20,335 nucleotides of DNA from Physocladia obscura. Lineage: Eukaryota > Chytridiomycota > Chytridiomycetes > Chytridiales > Chytriomycetaceae. Shown here in pieces: positions 9,399 to 20,000 of the stretch (positions within the stretch are counted from its first letter, which is position 1; every line of letters begins with the position of its first letter). The notes below the pieces were generated by a model. The model was not told the DNA's origin. It was given only the letters and a program-made list of their open reading frames with translations, and ran no database searches. The stretch spans positions 1 to 20,335 of the forward strand of contig JADGJH010000360.1 in the NCBI GenBank assembly GCA_027596945.1, given 5' to 3'. The position numbers were made by a program, and so were the translations under genes.

Positions 9399-12300
9399 TG
9401 CTTATTTACTTATTAATGTTTTTCAAGAAAGAGCCCATGAATGATATACAGAAATGTTCAAACGCCATTGAATTGAAAAATCGATTCCAAAAAGATAAAA
9501 CATCTTTGTTCGACGATCACAGAGCTATATTTACCTCTGATAAATCCAAAAATTACGTTACAAGCACAGGAGATATTGCAGCACAGTCGTGGAGTTCAAT
9601 TCAAGGGCCAGTCATCGCAAGTACTGGTTTATTAGATGAAAAGCCGGTTGAAACATCGAGCCGTGTGTCTATGGTTAATTCAAGAAGATCCGTCACACAA
9701 AAGTCAAGTGCGAAGGATATTAATGAAATACAAACACATGATAATGGAAATTTTGAAGGCGATCCAGCCACAAATATAATTTCTGACCGATTTGATCAGC
9801 TAATAGATGAAGAAGTTGCAAATGTTGAAATACTTATGGTAGGCAGTGTATGTGTGTGTGTGTGTCTATGTTTGTTTTAGTGCTTACACATTGTTGCGAT
9901 ATTTCTGCAGAATTCAACGGGAAATACGCAAAAACCAAACTCTCTTGCACCAAATTTTTTCATAAACTCGAAATTTGCAATTGATAAGGATCTATTGAAC
10001 AGTCGATCGAAAGAATATCTTAATCTAACTGAAAATATGAAGTCAAATCAGACGCACAATATTCCTAATATAGGAAATTCTGAATATCCTCCTCGACCGC
10101 GATCACTATCAGAGTCTCAGTCGCTTTCTTCTGGAATCCACTTTTCTGTGGAATATAAAAACGATATTCATTCGAAATTCCGATCGCAAAATTATTCTGA
10201 TTGTGATGTTAAATCAGATGGGCAAAATTTTTGTGAAGTGACTGTTGGAAAAAAATCACGCGCACCATCACAATCCCCAACACGACCAACACTTTCTCCT
10301 GACTATGATAAAAGAATTGGGTCAAAATCGCGAGAGGGTTTAAATGCTGGGCCTAATGCTGTGGCTGACACATACATTTCTCAGTCACAATCTCGGCCAT
10401 CGATATCATTAGAAGATCGTGAAAATCAAAGTACTTTACCAATGAAAATATGTTCGTTATCAAACACACAGTTTGGTGGCGTCGGGTATATAGGATTTCG
10501 TACAGAACGGCGAGCTTCTGCTGGCAGTACAGTATGTTTTGGAAGTCCGCCATCGCGAAATGATCAGAAAATTCGTGAAAACTATTTAACGCATTCAATG
10601 AAGCAAAAATCTTTTGCAAACCACATACCATCTGAAAATAATTTCAAGAATCAAAAGAAAGATTTGCACAGTCTGCATATTCTGGGATATAACGAAAGCG
10701 ACAATGAATTTTCGAGCGTAAGTCCATTGAATTCTCGAGAAGCAGTTGGAATTGATGAACAAAGCGAGCCCGATGATTTTATTCGTGCTTCGCCCCTGGT
10801 GGTTCAGGAACAAATATTCAACGAATCTGAATATCCAAGTGTTTCAAGACGCAACATATCACTCCCAGTGCAGCCAAAATATATGCCAACTAACCAACCA
10901 ACTGAATACTTTTCGAAGCCAGAAGAAGAAAGTAAACCGCCCCTTCCGCCTTCAATTACAACAAAATTTGATCATCGGAAGTTTTCGCATCTTTCGGATA
11001 CTCTATCAATACGAGAAGGCATAGATTTAGGATCTAAGCAGCTTAATAACGATCAGCAAAAGTTTGGAAATTCGCCGTCACTGGTTTCTGTTTCACGGCA
11101 AGGATCACAGCACTCTATAAATACAATTTTTACACAAACCACTCCAAATCTGGCAGAAATAGCCAACCCTAATATTAGAGGATCTATGATGAATATGGCA
11201 GATCAAGGAGCAGCAATAATTCCAAGTGTAGTTGATAAATTTGATTCTGGTGTGAAAATGAAATCTGTTGGTCACTTGCCTCAAGATGAAAACAGCCGAG
11301 GTTTTTATTCTATTCAATATGCAATAATCATTATTAGATCTAATTATTGCTTAGCTGTCGTAAACGCTCTTCGAACCCTTCAAGATAAAGTGTCAAAGCT
11401 AGAAATTGAACGAGAAAATTCGAAAGAAACTATTCAATTTCTAGAAAGCGACCTCACGAACACGAGGCAATTGTTGCTGAATCATGAGCGAGTAAGTCGG
11501 TCAAATAGCAATGCGCCGCCACCATCACTACAACCAGCGCCATCATTAAAGTCATCGCAACATCAGCAAGAGTTGCGTTTCGATGATGGAAATCACTGCC
11601 AAAGTAGAGCAATTTCCCCAGGTTCAGTTGAATCTCGAGCTTATTATGATGAAAGAGAATATCCAGGCAGAAGTGGTGCCAACACATCCATTCCTTTCGA
11701 AAATAGAGATCTTATTGAAAGAATCGGTACGTGTTATTTCCTTGTTTTTTTTTTTTAAATATTAATTTACAACTATGTTTCGTTGAAAGCGTTGGAAAAC
11801 GAACTTCAATCAGCAAAACGAAAAGCATTTATACTTGAACGCCAACTTAATCGATTTCGTGATCTTCAACATTTAACTGCGAACGAAAGGGATGAGGCGA
11901 TACTGGAATTGAATTTACTGAAAGATGAGATCCGATGCGGAGAGAAAAAGCTTTCTAAGATGCCTGAGCTAAAGCATGATCGACAGAACCGCCATTTTGA
12001 ATGCTTGGAAAATTCGTCAAATCGATCAAAATCTCGATCACAAGAGCGCAAACGCGGCCGCACTATTTCTCCGCGTCCGAAAAATCTCAATCGATTTTAT
12101 TCCGCAAGCAAGAACTTATCTTACCATACACCAATTTCCAAAAGTAAAAATATCTGTGAAGATACCGGGGATGACGGTGATCGCGAGGACACAGATTCGG
12201 TGTATATTACGTCGAACTCGGAAAACAGTAACAGAAGATATCGGCGGCATACCAGTGACGACGTATTTGAAAACGAAAGTTTTTTGGAGAAGGAAGATAT

Positions 12301-13649
12301 TCAGGGGCTTTTGAGTGAAATTGAATTTGTTCGAAAACGAGGAAAGGATGGACACATTCGAGTTGTTGCAAGTCCGCGTAACTTTGAAAATTTTTTTTGC
12401 GCGACAGCTGGTGATTGCGCAACCAAATCTCGCTCTCGCACTAAAAGTGCTATATCTTCAACATCTAGATTTGGTGGATTTGTTGGGAAAACTGAAGTGG
12501 TTTGTTTTTTGGATTTAAGTTTATCTTAAATCTGAAGATTAGATTTTAGGATCCTCATTGGAAAAAAATTGATCCCACGCGTCCTCCAGCTTTGTCCAAT
12601 ATACAAACTCGCCCCACTTCAACGCACAACCGTTCTCTTTCCAGGCAAAAGAACGATGGCAAGAAGAACATACAGTCCGACTATGCAAGAGAGATGCCTT
12701 TTTTGTTGGGGACGGTACGAATCCCTATTTCGCAATCAATTGCTTAGCTTACTTATTTAGAGTGCCAATAAATCTCATTCTGTCACTGCAAATTTGCAAA
12801 CCGTATACTCGCTCTTAAAAGCTCATAATCCTGCATTATGTTCAGTTTGCACTCACAGAAAAAAAAACACAGAAGGTGTTTGAACCATTTTACATTTTCA
12901 AAATCTGAATAAAATTGTACAGGTCACCTGTGTTCGTCAAGCTCAAATAAACAAAATCAAAGTAATTCAGAAGACCACGCTTATCATCACCAGAAAATAA
13001 AGGAGGCGGGCTTTGTATTAAATGGCGAAAGCAATAAGCTCAAGTCAGTTTTAAAAACACTTCAAAATGATTTCGCCAGAATGAAACTGTGAGAAAAAAT
13101 TTTCGTTAAAATTTTTGTTTGTAATTTTGAGCTTCAACAGTCATTATCATGGGTTGGTGCAATACTATGATTCCGTGTCAGAGGATATTGCAAAAACGAA
13201 ACAAAACCATGGAGGCGCAAAAGCTGATCGTGCCAGATTGCATGAACTGGGTAAAGAATTAAAAGAAGTCATTCAAAGCATGGAAATGAAGGTATAAATT
13301 GATTATATTCTGATTTAAGGGATATATTATGAAATTAAATCAACAGAATGATCAAATTTCAATCATTCGTGAAATAATCACAAGCTACTCAGACCAAACT
13401 CCTGTATTTAAAAAAAAGTCTACTGGGAATCAGGAAAAAAAAAATTCTGAGCGCGAGTTTACCTTTCATGAAACAAATTCTAATGGAATCGACTATATGG
13501 GATTTGGTGGAAGGAAATCAGGCAATAATCTACGACCAATGTTAGATGGTTTCCCGGTGAGAAACTTAAGTCCTGCAAAAAATGTAGCAAGTTTAATGTT
13601 GCTGAGAAGTAGTATGAAAGTGCAACAGGCTTTCGGAAGTCCAAAATAA
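6722..13649 (+). CDS. CEP57: Cep57-type centrosome/spindle-pole protein with very long disordered N-terminus
   Basis: Twelve exons (6722-8515, 8581-9201, 9260-9313, 9428-9838, 9911-11300, 11355-11726, 11790-12499, 12550-12714, 12761-12875, 12923-13088, 13141-13291, 13347-13649) remain open and give 2083 residues. Residues 1-1420 are Ser/Asn/Gln-rich and mostly disordered, with an acidic Leu helix near the start (ELERLELELEQDI) and four copies of a DPxKxVFxSTGL-like motif. At about 1424-1602 VNALRTLQDKVSKLEIERE and ALENELQSAKRKAFILERQL match the Cep57 N-terminal coiled coil. MPFLLGT ends at 1839, followed by SHSVTANLQTVYSLLKAHNP and C1866-x2-C1869. From about 1912, LKSVLKTLQNDFARMKLHYH, then a second helix (RLHELGKELKEVIQSMEMK), matches the Cep57 microtubule-binding domain (Cep57_MT_bd). 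Family role: anchoring microtubules and spindle-pole organisation. The ATG at 6722 lies 31 nt after the SPA2 stop; the frame upstream runs back into SPA2. Far longer than animal Cep57 (about 500 residues), so an N-terminal fusion or two separate genes cannot be fully excluded, but every junction keeps frame. Confidence 0.8.
7076..7105 (+). repeat. Coding hexanucleotide microsatellite (CARTCR)5
   Basis: Five near-perfect copies of a six-base unit (CAGTCG, CAATCG twice, CAATCA twice) encode a Gln-Ser tract in the disordered N-terminus of the CEP57 protein. Likely to vary in length between isolates. Confidence 0.9.
9363..9398 (+). repeat. Intronic trinucleotide microsatellite (ATT)12
   Basis: Twelve perfect ATT units lie inside the third CEP57 intron (9314-9427). 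At 114 nt this is the longest intron in the window, and the repeat accounts for most of its excess over the usual 46-72 nt. Confidence 0.95.
9851..9865 (+). repeat. Short (TG)7 repeat in intron
   Basis: Seven TG units follow the donor of the fourth CEP57 intron (9839-9910). The tract is short and ordinary for an intron. Confidence 0.9.
11301..11354 (+). other. Probable intron of CEP57 that is 54 nt long and has no in-frame stop
   Basis: Donor GTTTTT and acceptor GCTTAG, with a branch-like CTAAT about 10 nt before the acceptor, bound a segment whose length is a multiple of three and which has no stop in the CEP57 frame. Spliced, the protein reads NSR-AVVNALRTLQDK, which fits the start of the Cep57 coiled coil. 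Unspliced, 18 hydrophobic residues with an Ile run would be inserted just before the coiled coil. The weak donor leaves room for retention. Confidence 0.6.
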
Positions 13650-13650
13650 A
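13645..13650 (+). terminator. AATAAA overlapping the CEP57 stop codon
   Basis: The hexamer includes the TAA stop (13647-13649). It is a candidate polyadenylation signal in the 160-nt gap before the next gene; another AT-rich stretch follows at 13690-13740. Confidence 0.3.
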
Positions 13651-13809
13651 ATTTGTCAATGCAGATTTTTTTGATTGGTCAATGTGAGAAAATTGAAAAA
13701 ATTTTCAAATTCCAGTTTTGGATTTTGATAAAATAGAAACCAAAGAGGAATTTAGGCAACAGATAACGATATAGCTTATCACAACAAACAATCGGCATAA
13801 ATTAGGAAT

Positions 13810-16800
13810 ATGCAAAAAGGAAGTCTATCAGACCCTCAATCGCAATCCTCGATTCCGGTTTCCGAGCCAATCATAGGACCTCATATTGTTCATATGTTTA
13901 CCCGTGTTCGTCGTACCCAAGCAGGAGAAATAACATTTTTAATGGTACCACATGTACCTCAGGTCTGGTTTCGTCTGCTATTTCATGACTCATTGAAAAT
14001 GACATATCTATGTAGATAATCACAGCACCAACGGCACCACGCGCAAAAATTATCACAGAAAGATCACTTACATCTTCACCGAAACGAGCTGTAATTTTAT
14101 CACCTACAGGAAAGGTCTCACTTCCATCATCAGTCATTCCACAAATTCGTAAAACGCATATTCACCCATCGTTTTCATCTTCTGGCTCATCGACTTCTTC
14201 AAAATCTTCTTCCTCGTCCATGTTACCCTTACCTTCGCCAAAGTCACCGATTGAGCTTTTAAACATACCACCTCAACCAAAGCCGATATCTCACCAAGTA
14301 GCTCACCACAATTCCGAGGCTATGCACATTGAAGACATTTATTCAATTTGGGGAAGATCAAAACCCAGATTCCAAGCCAAAAAACATGTTCAAAAGTCAC
14401 CAGTGTTAAATAATTCTGGAAATCAAACTACCAGCCCGACGAAACTATCGAATTTAAAACCTTCGCGTCCTTCGGTGTCCGCAACGAGTTCTGCATCCCT
14501 TTTTATGATTCGTCCTCAAGCTGTAATTGTTCAGAATCCTTTCTCGGAGAAAACACCAAAAACAGAAATACTGGCACAGCAAATGCCATTTCGCCCACCA
14601 ATGCCGCAAGCATTGTCGGTTAATTTGATTCCTCGTCGCTCGTCAAATCTTACTGCACAGAAATCTCTTGGTCCTACCAACGATATCGCATTTCACCTAA
14701 AAGCTTCCATCGACTCATATACTACTACTGATTCTGTTGCAATACCAACTTCGAGAGTCAATAATCTTAGTTGCAATGCTTCAGTGTTTTATTTCATTGA
14801 AATGCAGCACCAGTTTGTTTTGGATGAATGGAATAATTTTCACGACCAAAATGGAAATATAAAACTTCTTGCTCCCGGAGCTGCTGAAGCTGCGCGAAGC
14901 TCTACAATTATTCCTTCTATTTCTGCTGCAGCTGCACCTTCATGGACTGCGATTACTTTACAAGGCTTAAAGACAAATCATCCAACTGCACCCACAAAAT
15001 TTAACTATCTTCCCCCAACAATACAATTGGCAATGCCAAATGGCTATAGCATTGGACCGCTTATGCAATGGCTCCAATCACACGATTTTTCTGATAAAAA
15101 TAACCAATTTACATCTTCACCTTTGCCTCTCTCATCTCGGACACTTCTTGACTCTTTGAATAACGAAATGTCATACAGTTCTGAATTTGGTGATTCAATT
15201 CCCTGCAAAGAAATTCGATTTCTACAAATGTTACAAACTGCAAACAGACTTGGAATGACCGACGCTACTTCTTTAACCGCCTTAATTTTTCAAGCTAACA
15301 GGCCTGAGTCTATGCATTTTACAATCTCAGAAAGTGAAATTAACTATCCAATATATATTCCATTTTCGAACTGGGTAAACTTAAACTTAATAAAAACAAA
15401 TTTATTTGTTAACCGAACGAAATAGATTCTTGAAAACTGGGATGAAACATCTCTCGCCAATTCTCAGAAAGTGATAGTTCGCGACGAAAATAATACATGG
15501 TCTGCTTCTTTCAGTAAAATTGACGAGTCTTTCTTGATTCATACAACTATTTTATTACAACTGCAAGGCATGGCATCAAAGGCAGTTATGCTTTTGAACT
15601 CGTGGTGTAAAAAAGATGTGATTCTCTTGAAAGCAATTGCAAATCGTATTGCTGACGTTGCAAGCAGTCTTTCTATTCCAGGCGCATCTGGAATCGGCCA
15701 TTCAATTATGCAAGAAGTTTGGAAGTACGAGATGATAAGTTCGACAATTATGGAAACACCAATTCAAGAGCAAGCGGAAAAAAATATTGAAGAGATGGAA
15801 GCGTTGGCCGATCAATGTTTTGCTGGTTTCCAGGAAATTGCAAATTTGAATGACAAGGATCAACAGAGTTTGAAAAGAGTTAACCAACTTGCAAAATATC
15901 AGCGGCAAGAAATTTTTCTTCAGTCAATGCAAGAAACTAAAAAAGGAAAGTGTTTGCAAAATGAGACTTCGCAATTGCGTTCGAAATCTCTGCATCAAAC
16001 TTTTGTAACAGTTTCTGATAATGACGACGAAATATCTGATTTTGAGGATATGGCATTCAAACCACCAGAATTTCCCCCACCTCCACCACCAACGTCATCT
16101 TTTTTTGAAGTTTCAAGCGGTTTTACACATCGGCAAGACTCAGAAACTTCAGATTCAAGCAATTTTTATCAACCCACGACAAAACGAACAAGCGTACTCA
16201 CTTTTAGCCCAAATTCTATGATTACAGAGCTTAAATCTTTTAATCTCAATATTAATGACAGTAAATATGAAAAAATTTATCGTTCATTGCCTGCTGCAAA
16301 TCAGAAAACATTTCGAGACTCAGTGTCAGATGACACAGTCTCAATTATTTCAATGGCTTCGATCCTAAGTTCAGCTGTGTTTGATAGAATTACTTGTGGA
16401 ACTGACGCGAACACTCAATCCTTATTAAAAGCGACTCATGATTATACCGAATTAGGTTCTTCTGACTCATATCTAAATTCTGATATTGAAAACGAAGTTC
16501 ACAATTCACTGGACGAAGGCAGTCACTTAAACTCACAGAGTTTGTTGGCAAGTCATGCCGGTAAGCAAAGCCGCAAAATGGAAGCGTACTTACTGTGGAT
16601 TATAAAATGGGAATTCGAAAACTGGAAGAAGGATGTCAACAAGATGAAGAATGCATATGTATTGCTGCCGTCAAATCTGGAATCAAATGCATCCCCTATT
16701 GCTGATTCTAGATGCATGTCTATTGCAACATCAAATAGAAGCGATTTAGAAGGAATTGGTGTTGGCGCTGGACCATTTCGGGGACATCACGATAATGAGG

Positions 16801-17072
16801 TTGCTCATGAAAGTGGAGGTGGAATAATGAAAAAGGTGTTCAAAAAAATAGGAGATTTCGGAGGTAAAAGTAAACCCAATGATATAACAGCAAATAATCG
16901 GCAGAAAGAAAAAATTATTGAAAGGATCGAAGGTGTTACATTTAGTTGGGATGAAAATCGTAGTGATGACAATGAGGAAAACGATGGAGATGTTGTTGTT
17001 GCTTCAATAATTGTTGTTCGAAATATGAAGGGTGAAATTGTCAGTTTTACGATTTATCCGAGACGAATATAG
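13810..17072 (+). CDS. Unidentified, largely disordered protein with an EFPPPPPP motif
   Basis: Exons 13810-13962, 14016-15374 and 15426-17072 join in phase 0 (introns of 53 and 51 nt) and give 1052 residues. An in-frame TAA at 13798 fixes the first ATG. I do not recognise the family. Residues 1-70 look partly structured (IGPHIVHMFTRVRR, EITFLMVPHVPQ). A Pro/Ser-rich section follows to about 230, with a long Ser run encoded at 14170-14219. Residues about 530-680 form a helical, more ordered section (HTTILLQLQGMASKAVMLL, WCKKDVILLKAIANR, then charged helices). About 717-727 is EFPPPPPPTS preceded by an acidic stretch; acidic residues plus FPPPP are the class I ligand for EVH1 domains, and poly-Pro also binds profilin or SH3 domains. 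Near the end a basic amphipathic segment (IMKKVFKKIGDFGGKSK) and a beta-like tail (VVVASIIVVRN, EIVSFTIYPRRI) close the protein. A role in actin or cortical organisation is only a guess. It converges on the coiled-coil gene. Confidence 0.7.
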
Positions 17073-17078
17073 TCGTTT

Positions 17079-17084
17079 TTTATT
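17079..17084 (-). terminator. AATAAA on the minus strand downstream of the coiled-coil gene
   Basis: On the minus strand AATAAA begins 8 nt after the coiled-coil gene stop, inside the 20-nt gap between convergent stop codons. Cleavage the usual 10-30 nt further on would fall within the 3' coding end of the + strand gene. Confidence 0.4.
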
Positions 17085-17092
17085 GATTTTGC

Positions 17093-20000
17093 TTAAAAAA
17101 AATATCCCTTCTTCTTGGGAGTGCTTTCTCCAGATGATGGCCTGATCTTCTTCTGTAACTCTTCCACTTTTTGGGTAAGCATTTCGTTTTGCTCTTGAAG
17201 TGAATCTCTTTCGTCGCTCAATTCAGCGACTTGCTGAAAAGTTTTTTGAACCATAATTTGCATATCATTAGGAGTTTCACCCCCTTCAGCAACAGCTTTC
17301 ATGACAGTGATTTGATCCCTCATTTCTAATATTTTTTCATCAGATTCCTTCAACTGGCGACTCAATTCCTCGTTTGCAATGACCAAATTATCAATCTGTT
17401 CTTTGAGCAGGTCTTTAATATTTGAAATGTCACTTCGAACACTCAAAGACTCCTGTTTTTCTGAGTATACATCTTCCAATGAATTGGCAGTTGCTTCCAG
17501 AGGTGATGTTTTCAGCAAGTTGCTTAAATCTTCAGCCAACCTGGCGTTTTCGGATTCAAGGCGGTCGTGATTTTCCGCAAGTTTGTCAAATTCTGCGAGT
17601 TTAGCCAAATAGCCAGCTATTTCTTCTTGCAAAGCGAAATTGCTAGGACCATTACCAATTTCGATTAAATGTGCAGCGATTTGCTCGTGCGCAGTTTTTA
17701 GTTCCTCAACAAGTGAAAAATTCTTCGCTTCTAGGTCATTTCGTTCGTCGACAAGTTTATTGAGATTTGAGATTTTTTGTAATTGTTCAGTAATTTGATG
17801 TTGTGCGACTTTCACTTCTTCGAGAAGTTTTTTGTTCTCAGCCTCAAGTATACTTTGTCGATTACGAAAATCTTCGATTTTTGCTAAATGGTCCGCTATT
17901 TGATATTGTGCAGCCTTAGTTTCATTAATCAAAGCAGAATTTTCAGCTTTGATGCGAAGCCGATCATCAGAGTCGTTATTTGATTGGATAGTCGAAGCTT
18001 TGATTTCTTCCAGCAGTGCCTTATTTTCGGCCTCAAGCAAAGATACATTCTCAGCCGAAATTTTTGCGGTTGCTTCTAGATCAAACACTCTTGATTCAAG
18101 AATATCAACTCCCTCCAATTGTTTCATCAATTCCACTTTCATTCCCTCGTTCTGCTCTTGAATGTACCGTATTTCTGAAGTTAGCTGCTCAATTTTTTGT
18201 CTAAGCTCCTCTCGTTCTTGCTTAATAATAGAAGTATCATTACTGGACAAGATTAGAGTTTCCTGGCATATTTGAAGCTCTGACTTAAATTGTATCAGAT
18301 AACTTTCAAGGTCTTGCTTTTCATGTTGTAGTTCAGATTCTCGAGTTTCGAAGTTGGAAAAATCTTTTTTCAAAGCATCGATCTTTAACAGCAAACTGGC
18401 TTTCTCGTCCTTTAATGAAGCAATCTGGAAATAAATTAGACGCATTTGACAAATTCGAAACCAAAAACCAACCTCATTGCTCAAAACATCAACATCAATG
18501 CCTGTATCTTGTTGAATTTCAATATTAGATAATTCGTTTTCTTTCATTATCTTTGCAGCTTCCAATTCCTCTTTTAATTGCAAAACCGTCAAATTTTGTT
18601 CAGAATACTTTTCTTCCAATTCTTTCTGATTCTTCTTGCTAGCTTCCAAAGTAGATTGTAATAACTCAATCTGACCATCTAGTGCTTCAAGTTCGCTTAA
18701 ATAATCTTCAGCTTGCTTTGTAATGTGATACACTTCATCTTCTAACTCCTGAATTTTCTGAGTACTCTCTTGAGGTGTTTGAGCAAGTAAGGCATTATAT
18801 TGATCTAGTAAGCCTCCGTTTTCGAGCTTCAAAAATTCAATCTTGAAAAAGGAAATGAGGGAGGAAAAAACAAAAAAAAATTACTAAAAAAACCTCATCC
18901 AAAAGTTCTGCATTATCATTTGACTTGCTCGGAATATTAATTTTGCTCAGTTGTTCCAGCTGAGATTGCAAATCCATGTTAGAACTCTGTAAAGTTTCAA
19001 TCTGATGGAAACGTTATCATAGCTCAGATAATGATGAAAAAGCAAACCTGTTCTTGGAGTTTGCTAATATCTTTTCCATTATGCAAAACCAGCTCCTGTT
19101 GCAACTTAATTGTTTCCACTTGATTCGTCGCTAGTAAGGATTCAAGCGAAGCCACCTGAGATTTCAGCTCTTCCACAACGTGTTCAGTATCAATTCGACT
19201 ATTATTAGCCAGATCTTTTTGAGATTCATTCTCACGAAGTTGATTTGCCAAAGATGAAACTTGCTGCTCCAGATTTAACACTTCTTGCATAGTAGGAATA
19301 TTCTTTGAATCCAGCTGAGACTGAATACGATCGTGTCGATTGCGAAGATTTTCATTTTCTTCTTCAAGTGAAGCGATCTGTGTCGAAAATGTTGAATAAT
19401 CAACAACAAAAAAAAAAAACAATAAAAAATAATCCAAAACCTTTTTCATCAACTCTTCAATGGTAATTTTCGCTTCATCCAATTGCTGCTTTGCTTCAGT
19501 AACCCCTAAGTTTGCTTTTGATTGGAATTCTTTGAACAGTGACGATAGATGTGATTTGTTTTTTTCCAGAATATTGATCTGAAAAAAAACAACATGAAAA
19601 CATCAGAATATACCTGCCAAAGGATGAATAAATAAATAACCTTTTCATCAGATTCACTGAGTTGATTTTGCACATCTTGAAGCTTCAACCTTAATTCGAC
19701 CAGTTCTACGTTATTTTCTGTACCAGATATAGACTTCCTGTTGCTCCGTGAATTTGTTGATGAAGGCGGAGATTGAGATATTCCCAGTTTCAGTTGAGAA
19801 ATCTCTCGTTCGCATTCATCTGCATATTCATTGACATCCTTCAAGTCAATGAGAGCATTGTTGAGGCTTTCTTGAAGACTAGAAATCTCTGCTTCGAGTT
19901 CCTTGATGATATATTTGCTGCGATTTTCTTCATTTAACGACAGGCGTTGTTTTTGTAAGGAACTTTCGGCATCATTCAGGGTAACTTTTAGGCGATCAAT

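Noticed and set aside
9202..9416. Hydrophobic frames suggesting membrane segments in the CEP57 gene
   Set aside because: They are translations of two introns (9202-9259 and 9314-9427), one with an (ATT)12 repeat; splice sites are good and the spliced frame stays open.
11301..11354. Ile-rich 18-residue segment as a transmembrane helix in CEP57
   Set aside because: It coincides with an intron-like segment with donor, branch-like CTAAT and acceptor; removal restores the Cep57 coiled-coil start.
6722..13649. Splitting this span into two or three genes
   Set aside because: All eleven junctions preserve frame, no stop plus new start is required, and the STGL motif is shared across exons 1, 2 and 4; still, transcripts would be needed to settle it.
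19378..19440. Phe-rich segment as a membrane anchor inside the coiled-coil protein
   Set aside because: It is a 63-nt phase-0 intron with GT..AG and a long T run; splicing joins two coiled-coil stretches cleanly.
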